Assembly: GCF_000469505.1 (NCBI RefSeq)
Contig: NZ_KI272874.1
Location: 1-64,000, forward strand
DNA length: 64,000 nucleotides
DNA from: Leptotrichia sp. oral taxon 215 str. W9775
GTDB taxonomy: Bacteria > Fusobacteriota > Fusobacteriia > Fusobacteriales > Leptotrichiaceae
Reading direction: 5' to 3'
In this document: in pieces, positions 43,175-52,631 of the stretch
Position numbering within the stretch: the stretch's first letter is position 1
How the letters are laid out: each line of letters begins with the position of its first letter
Notes under the pieces: model-generated
Databases searched by the model: none
Seen by the model: only the letters and a program-made list of their open reading frames with translations
Told to the model about the DNA's origin: nothing
Program-made: the position numbers and the translations under genes

Positions 43175-44328
43175 TATTTAACCTCCACCATTTTTAAATT
43201 CTCCTCATAAGTTTTATCTGCATCAAGGCCAAAGGCTTTAAAAATTTTTCTTTTCAGTTCTATATGATCTGGATTTTTCAAATCAGGTACATTACGCTTT
43301 TTATATTTTTCCCAGAAAGGAGAATTGGACTTTGCTTCTATACATTCTTTTAATTTATAAGTATCTATTACAAAACCTATTCCTTCTCTTCTAAGAGTTT
43401 GAGGACCAATTTTTAAGTTTTTAATGAGTTTTTCATAATCAGAAAGAGGAATTTCCCTATATATAAGTCCATATTGTAAGTATGCAATATTTTTATCTAT
43501 ACCACTTATACTTTCACTAACTGAAATAAACATATCATTTTCCTCAGGTTTCAAAGGTAAATTACCCAAAATAACAGCTTCTCCATAATAAAAAATATTA
43601 TCCATAATAGGTTGTGAAGGCAATGCCAGACACTTAGATAATTCTTTCAAATCAATATTTTTATTATCACTTATCTTATGATAGACTTTTATTATTAAAG
43701 GTTTTCCCATAAGATGAGCTAAACCATAGTTTTTATTCTTTTCAAAATTTTCATCTTTTCTTAGTTTAGAAACATCCATTAAAATTCTACCAAAACACCA
43801 TTCTCTTCTTGAGAGTTTGAAAGCAAAGAAATCACCTTCATTAAATTTACAATGCTTTCTTTTAGCGTTTTTAAATTCTTCTATTTCTTCTAAATCTTCT
43901 TCAGTAGTTTCTTTCATCCATTTATCTAACCATTTTTTTAAATCATCAAGAGATATCTTTTCCTTTTCAGTAAATGTTTCTGAATAATAAGTTCTTTGTG
44001 AAGTATAATTTGCAATAATCACTCCATCAGTTGAAAAAGTAAAATAAGTTCCAAAAGGTGAAAAAGATTGAGTTGCTGTATAATTAAACTTTTTTATTTT
44101 TCCCCTTTTAGTTTTTGGAAGTATCATTGTACGATTTTCTGATGTCTTTACATTTAATTCAGATTCATGATAATAATTTTTGCTAACTTTTATTTCTTTT
44201 CTAATAATGTCATCTTCAAAATAATAATAGATACCATTGTCAAACTTTACAAGTTCCCAATGTTCTTCCACAGGAATAAGTCCTAAATATTTTCTTTGTT
44301 CATTATTAAGTTCAAATATTAATTTCAT
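43174..44328 (-). CDS. Imm26-like domain protein
   Basis: 384 residues. A central block FNEGDFFAFKLSRREWCFGR followed by ILMD matches the Imm26 layout (G-D-x-F-A-(I/F)-x-L ... (F/Y)-G-R-(I/V)-L), a family proposed as immunity proteins against polymorphic toxins. The N-terminal 150 residues and acidic helix KETTEEDLEEIEEF are not assigned. GGAGG precedes ATG. The 5' boundary sequence is duplicated 840 bases away. No cognate toxin is seen in the window. Confidence 0.6.
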   Translation of the reverse strand: MKLIFELNNEQRKYLGLIPVEEHWELVKFDNGIYYYFEDDIIRKEIKVSKNYYHESELNVKTSENRTMILPKTKRGKIKKFNYTATQSFSPFGTYFTFSTDGVIIANYTSQRTYYSETFTEKEKISLDDLKKWLDKWMKETTEEDLEEIEEFKNAKRKHCKFNEGDFFAFKLSRREWCFGRILMDVSKLRKDENFEKNKNYGLAHLMGKPLIIKVYHKISDNKNIDLKELSKCLALPSQPIMDNIFYYGEAVILGNLPLKPEENDMFISVSESISGIDKNIAYLQYGLIYREIPLSDYEKLIKNLKIGPQTLRREGIGFVIDTYKLKECIEAKSNSPFWEKYKKRNVPDLKNPDHIELKRKIFKAFGLDADKTYEENLKMVEVK

Positions 44329-44352
44329 TTTAGCCTCCGTGTTTTCCTATTA
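44314..44352. repeat. 39-bp direct repeat, copy A
   Basis: It matches 45154-45192 at 38 of 39 positions, exactly 840 bases apart. It includes the ribosome site and first codons (MKLIF) of the Imm26-like gene and the residual codons KHGG-stop of the gene that ends at copy B. Confidence 0.85.
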
Positions 44353-44385
44353 GTAATTATAACACTTTTTTCAATTTTTTGAGAC

Positions 44386-44432
44386 AGTACTCTGACCCCA
44401 AAAGCTAGACACAGTATTGGAGATTCAGTACA
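44386..44432. mobile_element. 47-bp relic of joined IS ends
   Basis: AGTACTCTGACCCC (44386-44399) and GGAGATTCAGTACA (44419-44432) are imperfect inverted repeats. The internal CCCCAAAAGCTAGACA resembles the ends of IS3/IS150-type elements. No transposase. It lies inside the 840-base inserted segment. Confidence 0.4.
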
Positions 44433-44433
44433 T

Positions 44434-45168
44434 TTATTTTTTATATATTTTGTCTATTTTTTGTGACTTATATTTCTTTTTTAAAAGAAGTTCTCTTATT
44501 TTTTCACAAATTTCTTTTTTTGCAAAAGTTATATTTATAGGTTTAAAAGGTGCTTTTAATATAACATTTACATAATAGAATTTACTACCATATCTACCAG
44601 GATTTTCTACAATTTTTACATCATCAAGCCAATAATAAGGAATTATATAGCCTGGATAAATAACAAATAAAAATTTACTTCCAAATTTTATATCATTTCC
44701 TAATAATCCAGTTTCAACTATTTTATTTTGGATCATAAAATCTGCTTTTGCACATTTTAAAAGTTCAAACTTTTCTAAATTATCCAACATTTCAGAAATT
44801 CTTTTATCTTCTCTTTTTTTACTGATAAAAGCAAGTAGAAAAAGACTGGATATAACAAACCATGTAAATACTGGTATAACAGGAGTAATTGAAAAAGCTG
44901 AATAATCTTTATATTCCTTATATACTGGAAATATAATGAAGACAGTAAATAATAAAAATAAGAAAAATCTAGCATAGTTAACTGTTTTTGTAAACTTTTC
45001 CCTCTTAAGTATGTTTAGAAAAAATTCTTCAGGTGCTAAGTTTTTTAAATCTTCATCAATTTCTAAAAACATAACTTTTTTTATTAATCTTTTTCTGATT
45101 ATAAAAATAATAAACAATAGAAAAATAAACGATATAACTATAAAAAATTCTATAAATATTAATTTCAT
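44434..45168 (-). CDS. membrane protein, paralogue family M (copy 3)
   Basis: 244 residues, homologous to the 38049 and 38807 products: VMFLEIDEDLKNLAPEEFF, membrane segments, LDNLEKFELLKCAKADF and a PH-like C-terminus. Its first codons (MKLIF) and upstream bases are identical to those of the Imm26-like gene, so its 5' end was acquired with the duplicated junction. It lies one base after the preceding stop. Function unknown. Confidence 0.65.
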   Translation of the reverse strand: MKLIFIEFFIVISFIFLLFIIFIIRKRLIKKVMFLEIDEDLKNLAPEEFFLNILKREKFTKTVNYARFFLFLLFTVFIIFPVYKEYKDYSAFSITPVIPVFTWFVISSLFLLAFISKKREDKRISEMLDNLEKFELLKCAKADFMIQNKIVETGLLGNDIKFGSKFLFVIYPGYIIPYYWLDDVKIVENPGRYGSKFYYVNVILKAPFKPINITFAKKEICEKIRELLLKKKYKSQKIDKIYKK

Positions 45169-45192
45169 TTTAGCCTCCGTGTTTTTCTATTA
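45154..45192. repeat. 39-bp direct repeat, copy B
   Basis: Partner of 44314-44352. Here it covers the end of the 347-codon gene (EKHGG-stop) and the start of family M copy 3. Confidence 0.85.
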
Positions 45193-46213
45193 ATTCATCA
45201 GGAAAAACATATCCTTTTTTCATTAATTCCTTTATATTATTTTTAGCTTTTTCAGAAGTCAGGATTTCATCACAGATTTTTATAAAATCATTATTAATAT
45301 CCTCGCTATCCTCTATGTATTCTTTTATCATCATGACAGTAAGGTAATCATTTTCAGATGAAGATAAATATTTTGCCTTTTCTAAATATTTTTCAATTAG
45401 CATTTCTCTATTTTCTAAAGCGGAAATTCCAATAACAGGACCTTCATCTAATAAAGCGTCAACTAAATATGAAATATTATTAAATCTTTTACTGGAGATA
45501 TTTTCTTCATTTAATATTTCCAGTAAATTTATTTTTTTTGCACAAGTTAATGCAGTATATGACGGGACTACCTCATTATGGCAGCCTTCTTCCAATATCC
45601 ATTCTTTTATTTCATTATTAGTAACTTCTAAATATGGAATAGTGTGTACTCTTCCCCATCCTTTAACTTTTTTAGCAATTTCAAAAATTTCATCATTTGC
45701 ATTTTCTGAATATTCTATTATATTTAAACAATATAGGGTAAATTCATCTGAAAGAGCTAAGATTTTTATTTTTTCCATTATTTCAGCATTATTCTCAACC
45801 CCCATTAATGACAATACAGATAAAGAAAATTTTATACATTCCTTATTTTTGGAAGTAATTAACTGAAAAAGGGAAAATTTATATAGATTATTAATATTTA
45901 TTTTTTCTCTTTCCTGAAAAATCCATTTTAATAGGGGAATTTTTATTGAAACCATTGAAAAATTTAAATTGTTTAAGTTATTGTCAGCTTCTTCAAACTT
46001 TCCTTCTGAAATTTGAAAAATAATGTCTTTTAAAGGTTCTATACTGTCTTCATTTCTGGCTGTATGGTATAAAAAAACTCCGTCCATAGCACCATCTGCC
46101 CAAGAAATTCCATCTATTTTTTCTTGAGGAAGACTAAAATCTTTGGGTAAACTTCCATCAGATTGAATGGAAGATTTTATTAATTCATATATAGATAAAT
46201 TTTTATTTTCCAA
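45170..46213 (-). CDS. conserved HEAT-like helical protein
   Basis: 347 residues starting DGSLPKDFSLPQEK and WADGAMDGVFLYHTA, followed by alpha-helical repeats to the end. Homologues in Clostridia are often (mis)annotated as limonene hydroxylases; the sequence gives no support for an oxygenase. TTG start with AAAGGAG nine bases upstream. It probably mediates protein contacts; an immunity role is only suggested by neighbours. Confidence 0.6.
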   Translation of the reverse strand: MENKNLSIYELIKSSIQSDGSLPKDFSLPQEKIDGISWADGAMDGVFLYHTARNEDSIEPLKDIIFQISEGKFEEADNNLNNLNFSMVSIKIPLLKWIFQEREKININNLYKFSLFQLITSKNKECIKFSLSVLSLMGVENNAEIMEKIKILALSDEFTLYCLNIIEYSENANDEIFEIAKKVKGWGRVHTIPYLEVTNNEIKEWILEEGCHNEVVPSYTALTCAKKINLLEILNEENISSKRFNNISYLVDALLDEGPVIGISALENREMLIEKYLEKAKYLSSSENDYLTVMMIKEYIEDSEDINNDFIKICDEILTSEKAKNNIKELMKKGYVFPDELIEKHGG

Positions 46214-46238
46214 TTTTGTATTCTCCTTTTTTATAGTT

Positions 46239-46535
46239 TTATCTCATTATATGCTCATCTAACTGAATAAAGCAAACAATTTTTTTATTTTTCAGTTCTT
46301 CTACACTTGGTAATATATCGTTTTCCTCATCATCTTCCAGTCCCACCTGAGCAATTAAATGGTCAGAAAATTCATCTTCGTAAATATCACAGGTAATAAA
46401 CGGAACACTTTTAATACACAGGGCATTCTGCACATCTACATAATAGATTGTATTTCTAAATGCGTCAAGGGTTGATTCATTAATAATAATTTCAACTTTT
46501 CCAACATGAAAAACTTCTTTTTTCTTTCTAAACAC
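46239..46535 (-). CDS. small hypothetical protein
   Basis: About 98 residues, acidic C-terminal half (GLEDDEENDILPSVEEL), no membrane segment. A longer frame starts at 46598 without a ribosome site. AAGGAGG stands eight bases before a GTG at 46535, so that start is used. No family recognised. Confidence 0.5.
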   Translation of the reverse strand: MFRKKKEVFHVGKVEIIINESTLDAFRNTIYYVDVQNALCIKSVPFITCDIYEDEFSDHLIAQVGLEDDEENDILPSVEELKNKKIVCFIQLDEHIMR

Positions 46536-46783
46536 TTTATTTTCCTCCTTGGATGATAGATTTAGTCTGTTAAAATGAACAAGGCTTTTATAATACATTT
46601 TATTTTTATTCTACTACAATTTTAAAAAAAATTAAATATGTTGAAGTAAATAAAAAAATATTATAATATATTAATATAAATAAAATATATTTTAGGAATG
46701 AAAATAAAGGAACAACAATATCAAAGTAGTATTATGAGGCTGATGGTAGTCTAACACTTTCAGAGCCTCTTATTTCAAGACCT

Positions 46784-47707
46784 ATGGGGAATGGATTAGA
46801 AAAATATAGGAGGGTGATTAAAATTTTTTATACAATGGAAAAACTTCAGAAAATTCATGAAGAAATATTAGAAGGAAATATGGAAATATTAAAAGATTTT
46901 CCTTTACCTTACTGCCTTTCTGAAAATAAGGAGGATTTTGTAGTTTTGAGAAAGGGAAGAATTGTAAAAGAAGAAAATCGTATAAAGTATTTTTTTCCAA
47001 ACTCAGAAAGCAGTGAAAATGATTCGATATACTGTCTTATATGGGGGCGTAAAAATGAAGGAAGCTATGGTATAGGAGGAACACCGGTGCCAGATGATTT
47101 TTCTGTGAAAGAAATGGAATTTTCAGGCGATAAACTTTCTTTATTGAGTACAGAGGGAGAAAAAATAGAAGCCGCATTAAAACAGTTCAATAAGGCTTTG
47201 CAGAATATATGGAGAAATTTTACTATGGAAGAGCTGTCTAATGCTTTTAGGACTGCACCTGATACTGTTTTAGAGGAAATAACGAAAGAAAAAATGCCTA
47301 AGACAGTTACTATAAAAAATTTTGGTAAATTTACAAATAACGGGGAACTGAATATCTATAAATTAGTTAAGGAAGGCATTGAATATTATTTTAATGCTGA
47401 AAATAAGGAAGAACTCAAAAAAGTGAAAAATATTTTTTCAAATATAGAACTTACAGACTTTATAAAAAAAGCCAAAGAATATTCAGCTCATAAACTGCTT
47501 GAATTAAAAAATGATTCCTGGTTGGAAGAAGATGAAAAGGAAGTTACAGAAAAAGAGTTTAAAGAAAGAATAAAATTTGCAGGTCTTCATATATTCAGTG
47601 AATCGGCTAATTTCTATTTTGACGATGATGATTTGTTCTGGGGGCATACTATTGAAGTTACTGTCAATCAGAAGTTAGAGTTTACAAATGCGGATATAGC
47701 GGGTTAG
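46784..47707 (+). CDS. DUF2262-domain protein
   Basis: 307 residues. The C-terminal 130 match DUF2262: FGKFTNNGELNIYKLV, AHKLLELKNDSWLEEDE and the end FDDDDLFWGHTIEV. DUF2262 proteins often sit in immunity-like gene banks. The start is uncertain. AGGAGG at 46808-46813 is too far from the ATG at 46835 and downstream of the ATG at 46784. The frame stays open upstream to 46730 (YYEADGSLTLSEPLISRP) without a start codon, suggesting fusion to a gene remnant. A TATAAT lies at 46662. Confidence 0.6.
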   Translation: MGNGLEKYRRVIKIFYTMEKLQKIHEEILEGNMEILKDFPLPYCLSENKEDFVVLRKGRIVKEENRIKYFFPNSESSENDSIYCLIWGRKNEGSYGIGGTPVPDDFSVKEMEFSGDKLSLLSTEGEKIEAALKQFNKALQNIWRNFTMEELSNAFRTAPDTVLEEITKEKMPKTVTIKNFGKFTNNGELNIYKLVKEGIEYYFNAENKEELKKVKNIFSNIELTDFIKKAKEYSAHKLLELKNDSWLEEDEKEVTEKEFKERIKFAGLHIFSESANFYFDDDDLFWGHTIEVTVNQKLEFTNADIAG

Positions 47708-47755
47708 AAAAATATAAAGGTATATACTTTTAAAGAAGGGGTAATAGGAGTGAAA

Positions 47756-48163
47756 ATGACAGAAGTAACTATAAAAAATAAATATTTTTTAGGTCATTAT
47801 GACTATATTACAGTCTGGGCAGCAGATAAAGAGTATCATTTAAAACCTGATTCAAAATTTACGTTCCTTACATCACAAAAAGAAGAAGAAATAGTGATTT
47901 CATTATTTTTTTCTAAAAGCAGGAAAATGATTATAAACTGTTCAGAAAGAAAAAGAATATTTCTGGAATTAAAACCGGATATGAAAAAAAGTCTTGTATT
48001 AAATTTACTGAATTTATTTATAAGTATTGTAACTATGCTAGTTATTCCGGGATTATTTGGAATTAATATTAGAAGTATAGCTATCATTATTATTTCAGTA
48101 TTTTTTATCTTTTTTTCTAATATGATTTTTGCAGTAAAAACAATAAAACTGGCAGAAAAATAA
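47756..48163 (+). CDS. small membrane protein
   Basis: About 135 residues: a beta-rich N-terminal half (VTIKNKYFLGHYDYITVW) and two C-terminal membrane helices (LNLFISIVTMLVIPGLFG and IAIIIISVFFIFFSNMIFAV). TAGGAG is spaced for the ATG at 47756 rather than the GTG at 47750. Function unknown. Confidence 0.55.
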   Translation: MTEVTIKNKYFLGHYDYITVWAADKEYHLKPDSKFTFLTSQKEEEIVISLFFSKSRKMIINCSERKRIFLELKPDMKKSLVLNLLNLFISIVTMLVIPGLFGINIRSIAIIIISVFFIFFSNMIFAVKTIKLAEK

Positions 48164-48183
48164 ACAGTATGGGGTGGAATAAA

Positions 48184-49134
48184 ATGAAAAAGAAAATAAA
48201 AATGTTATTGGTAATACTTTCTTTACTATGTCTTTATTCCTGTAAAAGTTCTGAAGAAAAGACAAAGGAAAGAGAAGAAAAGATGCTGGATGACTATGTG
48301 GAAATGCTCGAGAATGAATTTAACCTGACACTGGATAAGTGGGAATATTATGTAAAGGAAGAACATATTGTAGGTGGAAATCTGATAAAAAACCCGGAAT
48401 CCTATGTCCTGTACAAGTATGATGTTCCAAAATATAAATCAGAGTTTTTTTATGACAGGGATTTAATCCATGTAGAATCTCCTCCAACAAAATTTGTTTT
48501 TAGAGATGGAAGTATGTTAATTCCTTTTCTTAAATACGAAGATATAGAGAAGGTTCCATTTTTCAACAAGACAGGGAAATCTAATTTACTGTTTGAAATT
48601 ATTGACAAATATGGATTAAGACCATATTTATGGAGTCAGCTGATATATGATAAATCAAAGGGTAATGATTTTGAAAAAATAGAGAGCATATTAAAAAAAC
48701 ATGGTATAAAATATGATAAAGAACATAATATGGGTTCATTTGGGAAATGGGCATGTGGCATAATACAAAAAGAATGGAATGGTGAAATTTTTACGAAAAG
48801 TTTGACAAGACATAATACAACATTAACAGTAATGGATGAAGAATGTGGAGATGAAGTAACGGAAGGAAAATTTGAAAGGATGAAGATATATGGCAAAAAG
48901 TTTGAGGAGTACTTTTCCAAGCCAAGGAAATTTGAGGAAATAGACTGGTATGAGTTTATGAAATACAATGATATTCATCCTATTATAGTGATTTATGTGG
49001 CTGACTCTCCGGAAGAGAAGGTAAAAAAGATTGTAAAGGAGATAAGGCCATACTATAATCATAAAGATTTTACAATATTATTTTCATATTATATAGAGAA
49101 TGAAAAAGAATATATAGAAAAATATCTATGGTAG
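48184..49134 (+). CDS. hypothetical lipoprotein
   Basis: About 316 residues. Signal peptide KKKIKMLLVILSLLCLYSC with a good lipobox (LYSC), then a charged linker and an alpha/beta domain. No family recognised. The ATG at 48184 starts the signal peptide properly; an upstream in-frame ATG (48169) would place polar residues before it. Last gene of the island, ahead of a terminator. Confidence 0.65.
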   Translation: MKKKIKMLLVILSLLCLYSCKSSEEKTKEREEKMLDDYVEMLENEFNLTLDKWEYYVKEEHIVGGNLIKNPESYVLYKYDVPKYKSEFFYDRDLIHVESPPTKFVFRDGSMLIPFLKYEDIEKVPFFNKTGKSNLLFEIIDKYGLRPYLWSQLIYDKSKGNDFEKIESILKKHGIKYDKEHNMGSFGKWACGIIQKEWNGEIFTKSLTRHNTTLTVMDEECGDEVTEGKFERMKIYGKKFEEYFSKPRKFEEIDWYEFMKYNDIHPIIVIYVADSPEEKVKKIVKEIRPYYNHKDFTILFSYYIENEKEYIEKYLW

Positions 49135-49202
49135 TGGAGTTTCTGCTTCCCGTAAAAATGGGATTATATAGAAGTCATATAAATTAAAGTAATAGTGACA
49201 AA

Positions 49203-49246
49203 AAAAGCACATCTGTTCCAGAAAAAATTCTGTCGGATGTGCTTTT
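49203..49246. terminator. bidirectional terminator at right edge of the island
   Basis: AAAAGCACATC (49203-49213) pairs with GATGTGCTTTT (49236-49246). It separates the island from the convergent O-antigen ligase gene. Confidence 0.85.
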
Positions 49247-49250
49247 AATA

Positions 49251-50501
49251 TTATTTTTTCAGCTTTTTATACATAAAATTCAGTATTGCAAGCATTATTG
49301 CAAGGGTGAAAATCATTGGTTTTTTATTAAGGTTATACTCTGTCAGTCCCTGAATAAGGTAAGCTATATAAGAAGATTTCAGTCCTATCTCAAGGGCAAT
49401 ATACCCTGAATGAACTCTATTCTTTGTTTTTTTGAAATTAAGCTTTACAAGTCTTAAAGGAATAATAACAAACAGAAAGTAAACTAACGGGATAACTCCT
49501 GCAATTCCATAATTTGCAATATGGTGAAGATACATGTTGTGTGTATTTGTAATTCCTACAGGATCAAGACCATAGTTAGTTTCAATATAGTTTAAAACAC
49601 CCTTTTCCTTGAAATGATTCATATTGAAGGCAATTCTTTCCTTTGTGGCCATACCGAATATTGGACTTTTTTTGAATGAAGAAATAGCCGCATCCCAGAA
49701 CATTACACGCAGGTAGCTTGAAGGATCCTGCTTATATTTGATAATGTACTGCAATCTATCGGTAATTGATTTTGGCAGAAGGAAAAATCCGCTGACAGAA
49801 GCTGCAATAAATCCTAGAATGTAAACCTTGTTCCTTTTATACAGAATATATATTAAAGGCAAAAAAAGTGATACATACACCATTTTTGACCTGTTTGCTA
49901 TGATTATAAATAAATCAAGCAGAAAAACTCCTGTAAGAAATAATTTTATCCATGTATTTTTTCCTTTATCTTCATTTCTGTAAAACAGAATAAATGACAG
50001 CAGGAATAACAGCAGAATAGACATAATGTTTGCAAAATCCTGAGTCTGAAGGGCAAAAAATATTCTCGGATATTCAAAACCTTTCGGATGAGCCCATTCC
50101 TCATAATTTTTTATAAAAATTACTAAAGTTATAATCAGTGAAATTGTTCCCCCTGCAAGGAAAGCTTTTATAAAATTCCATAATTTATTTTCATTGTCTA
50201 TGTAAAAAACTAACGGGAAAAATATTAACCAGTATAAGTAGTGGTTGCTGTCCACCCTTGAAACTATTCCACCACTTAAAAGGGAAATTATAAAGGGTGA
50301 AAGGACAAAGATTAATAACCCTGCCGCTATTTTTCCATCAACTAAAGTTTTTAGGGCACTTCTATTTTTCCTGAACAACATGCTGAGTAAAAATATTAGC
50401 ATTATCAGATAACTGAGAGTCTGTTCCCCTTTATACGATAAAAATAACATAACTGGAAACAGAAGTGTAAGGAAATACCCTGTTAAATTCAATTTTTTCA
50501 T
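49251..50501 (-). CDS. O-antigen ligase (WaaL/Wzy_C-like)
   Basis: 416 residues with about 10-12 membrane segments, a central Wzy_C region and the periplasmic loop motif THNMYLHHIANYG containing the conserved His. Such proteins join O-antigen or other polysaccharide to lipid A-core, or polymerise it. Sequence alone does not separate ligase from polymerase, though the single copy beside core glycosyltransferases favours ligase. Transcribed opposite to the glycosyltransferases to its right. Confidence 0.82.
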   Translation of the reverse strand: MKKLNLTGYFLTLLFPVMLFLSYKGEQTLSYLIMLIFLLSMLFRKNRSALKTLVDGKIAAGLLIFVLSPFIISLLSGGIVSRVDSNHYLYWLIFFPLVFYIDNENKLWNFIKAFLAGGTISLIITLVIFIKNYEEWAHPKGFEYPRIFFALQTQDFANIMSILLLFLLSFILFYRNEDKGKNTWIKLFLTGVFLLDLFIIIANRSKMVYVSLFLPLIYILYKRNKVYILGFIAASVSGFFLLPKSITDRLQYIIKYKQDPSSYLRVMFWDAAISSFKKSPIFGMATKERIAFNMNHFKEKGVLNYIETNYGLDPVGITNTHNMYLHHIANYGIAGVIPLVYFLFVIIPLRLVKLNFKKTKNRVHSGYIALEIGLKSSYIAYLIQGLTEYNLNKKPMIFTLAIMLAILNFMYKKLKK

Positions 50502-50622
50502 ATATCAAGCTCCTGATTTTATTTATTTTATAAATTTTATCATATAAAAGATATTTTTGGAATATTTATTTGATTTTATGATATAATATATAAAATAAAT
50601 TGAAAAAATGAAGAGGATGAAA

Positions 50623-51585
50623 ATGTCGGCTTTAAAATTGAGTATAATCGTACCTGTATACAACGTGGAAAAATATGTGGAAAAGTGTCTGGAGTCATTG
50701 TGCGGACTGAGGATAGAAAATGAAATTATAGTAGTAAATGACGGAACTAAAGACAGCTCACTTGAAATAGTGGAAAGATTTAAGGAAAATCACAAAAATG
50801 AAAATATAATAATCATATCCCAGGAAAATCAGGGACTGAGCGAAGCCAGAAATAATGGTCTTAAAGCAGCAAAAGGAGAATATATTTCCTTTATAGACAG
50901 TGATGATTTTGTGGATACGGAAAATTATGAAAAGTTTATAAATGAAGTTATAGAAGACAAGGTAGACATTGGAATAGGAAGATATAAAAAGATTATTGAG
51001 AAAAATAACGGAACTGAACTTGAATGTGTGACAGAAATAAGAAATTATGATAAGGGAGAAATAAGAACAGGAAAAGAATATTTTGATATAATGTACAGGA
51101 ACGACATGCATGGACCGGAAGTATGGGATGATATTTTCAGGAGGGAATTTCTGCTGGAAAACGGCATATTTTTTAAGAAGGGCAGAATGCATGAAGATGA
51201 GATTTTTACAGCTGAAACTCTTTTAAAGGCATCAAAAGTGAGATTTTATGGAATTTATTATTATAACTATTTGCAGCGTGAAAACAGCATCATGTCAACA
51301 AAATCCCTGAAAAACTATCAGGATATGGAAAAAAATATAAATGAAATTTATGATTTTATGATTGCTGAAAAAGACAGCAGGACAAAAAAGCTGCTGGAAG
51401 ATGAAATTCACAGGCTCTATAAGATTATAATAAAACATTCTAAGGATTATAAAGAGGAAAATGCCATTTTTAGAAAAAATTACAGTAAATTTCTTTCTGA
51501 ACATGGTGAAAATAAATTGAAAAAAATAGTAACAAGAATAAAGAAAAGCATAGACAAGAAGATTAAAAAAATAAAATCTTCATAA
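50623..51585 (+). CDS. GT2 family glycosyltransferase
   Basis: About 320 residues: LSIIVPVYNVEKYVEKCLES, VVNDGTKDSS, QGLSEARNNGLKAAKGEY and the D-x-D in FIDSDDF, then a C-terminal MHEDEIFTAE block. A GT-A inverting transferase for surface polysaccharide. Of three in-frame ATGs, AAGAGG is spaced for the one at 50623. It starts a rightward operon reaching at least 57511. Confidence 0.9.
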   Translation: MSALKLSIIVPVYNVEKYVEKCLESLCGLRIENEIIVVNDGTKDSSLEIVERFKENHKNENIIIISQENQGLSEARNNGLKAAKGEYISFIDSDDFVDTENYEKFINEVIEDKVDIGIGRYKKIIEKNNGTELECVTEIRNYDKGEIRTGKEYFDIMYRNDMHGPEVWDDIFRREFLLENGIFFKKGRMHEDEIFTAETLLKASKVRFYGIYYYNYLQRENSIMSTKSLKNYQDMEKNINEIYDFMIAEKDSRTKKLLEDEIHRLYKIIIKHSKDYKEENAIFRKNYSKFLSEHGENKLKKIVTRIKKSIDKKIKKIKSS

Positions 51586-51607
51586 ATATTTTCAAAAGGA
51601 GTTTCAA

Positions 51608-52627
51608 ATGAAATTAAGTATTATAATACCTGTATATAATACAGAAAAATACATAAAGCAGTGTATCGAAAGTGTAACAGCCATAAAAGATATTGAAACT
51701 GAAATAATAGCGGTAAATGACGGCTCTACTGACAGCTCAAAGGATATACTTGAAGAATATACTGAAAAGAATGATAGAATAAAAGTCATAACACAGAAAA
51801 ATCAGGGGGCAAGTGCCGCCAGAAATACAGGAATTAAAGCCAGTACAGGAGACTATATATATTTTCTTGACAGTGATGACTGGATTGATACGGTTTCATT
51901 TGAGAAAATAATAAAAGAGCTTGAAAATGACTATAAAAATGGAGAAAAAATAGACATTGTAGTCGGAAAGGAAAAAGCTTACAGCGAATTTACAAAGGAA
52001 GAAGTTCTGGATGAGAGAATTCCGAGGGAACTTATTGGTAAAGTAGTGTCAGGGAAGGAATACATGATAAAGTCAATCAGGGGAAAATTCTGGAATGTAA
52101 GGCTTCCGATATATCTGTACAGCAGAAAACTTCTTACAGATAACGGTATTTATTTTCCGGCAGGCAGAAAGTCCAATGAAGATGAAGTGTTTTCGATAGA
52201 TGTGTTCTATCATGCGGAAAAGCTTAAAATAACTGATGAAATATTCGGATATTACAGGGCTAGAAGCGGAAGTATAATGTCTGTACTGAATATAACCCAT
52301 GCAGAAGATATTTTTGAAAATGCTAAGGAGCTTATTAAAAGATACAGAAATGAAAAGAACTCTGAAACAAAAGAAATAATATTTTACATGATAAAAAGAT
52401 ACTACAAAAGCTCAATGAGAAAATCTGTCCAGTGTGGAAGAAATGACGTATTTAAAAAAATATACCGTCAATTCAGGAAAGACTGCAAAGATTATCTTTT
52501 CAAGATAAAATCAAAAAAATTTGAGAATGTGGAACTGTATATATTGTACTATACAGGAGGAATATTTTACACAGGAGGAAATTTTCTGAAAAAAATCAGA
52601 AACAAGTTTAAAGTGAAAAGAGGATAA
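51608..52627 (+). CDS. GT2 family glycosyltransferase
   Basis: 339 residues: LSIIIPVYNTEKYIKQCIES, AVNDGSTDSSKDIL, QGASAARNTGIKASTGDY and FLDSDDW, then SNEDEVFSIDVFYHA. Related to the gene just upstream, so likely an ancient tandem duplicate with altered specificity. AAGGAG precedes ATG, 22 bases after the previous stop. Confidence 0.9.
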   Translation: MKLSIIIPVYNTEKYIKQCIESVTAIKDIETEIIAVNDGSTDSSKDILEEYTEKNDRIKVITQKNQGASAARNTGIKASTGDYIYFLDSDDWIDTVSFEKIIKELENDYKNGEKIDIVVGKEKAYSEFTKEEVLDERIPRELIGKVVSGKEYMIKSIRGKFWNVRLPIYLYSRKLLTDNGIYFPAGRKSNEDEVFSIDVFYHAEKLKITDEIFGYYRARSGSIMSVLNITHAEDIFENAKELIKRYRNEKNSETKEIIFYMIKRYYKSSMRKSVQCGRNDVFKKIYRQFRKDCKDYLFKIKSKKFENVELYILYYTGGIFYTGGNFLKKIRNKFKVKRG

Positions 52628-52631
52628 ATGT

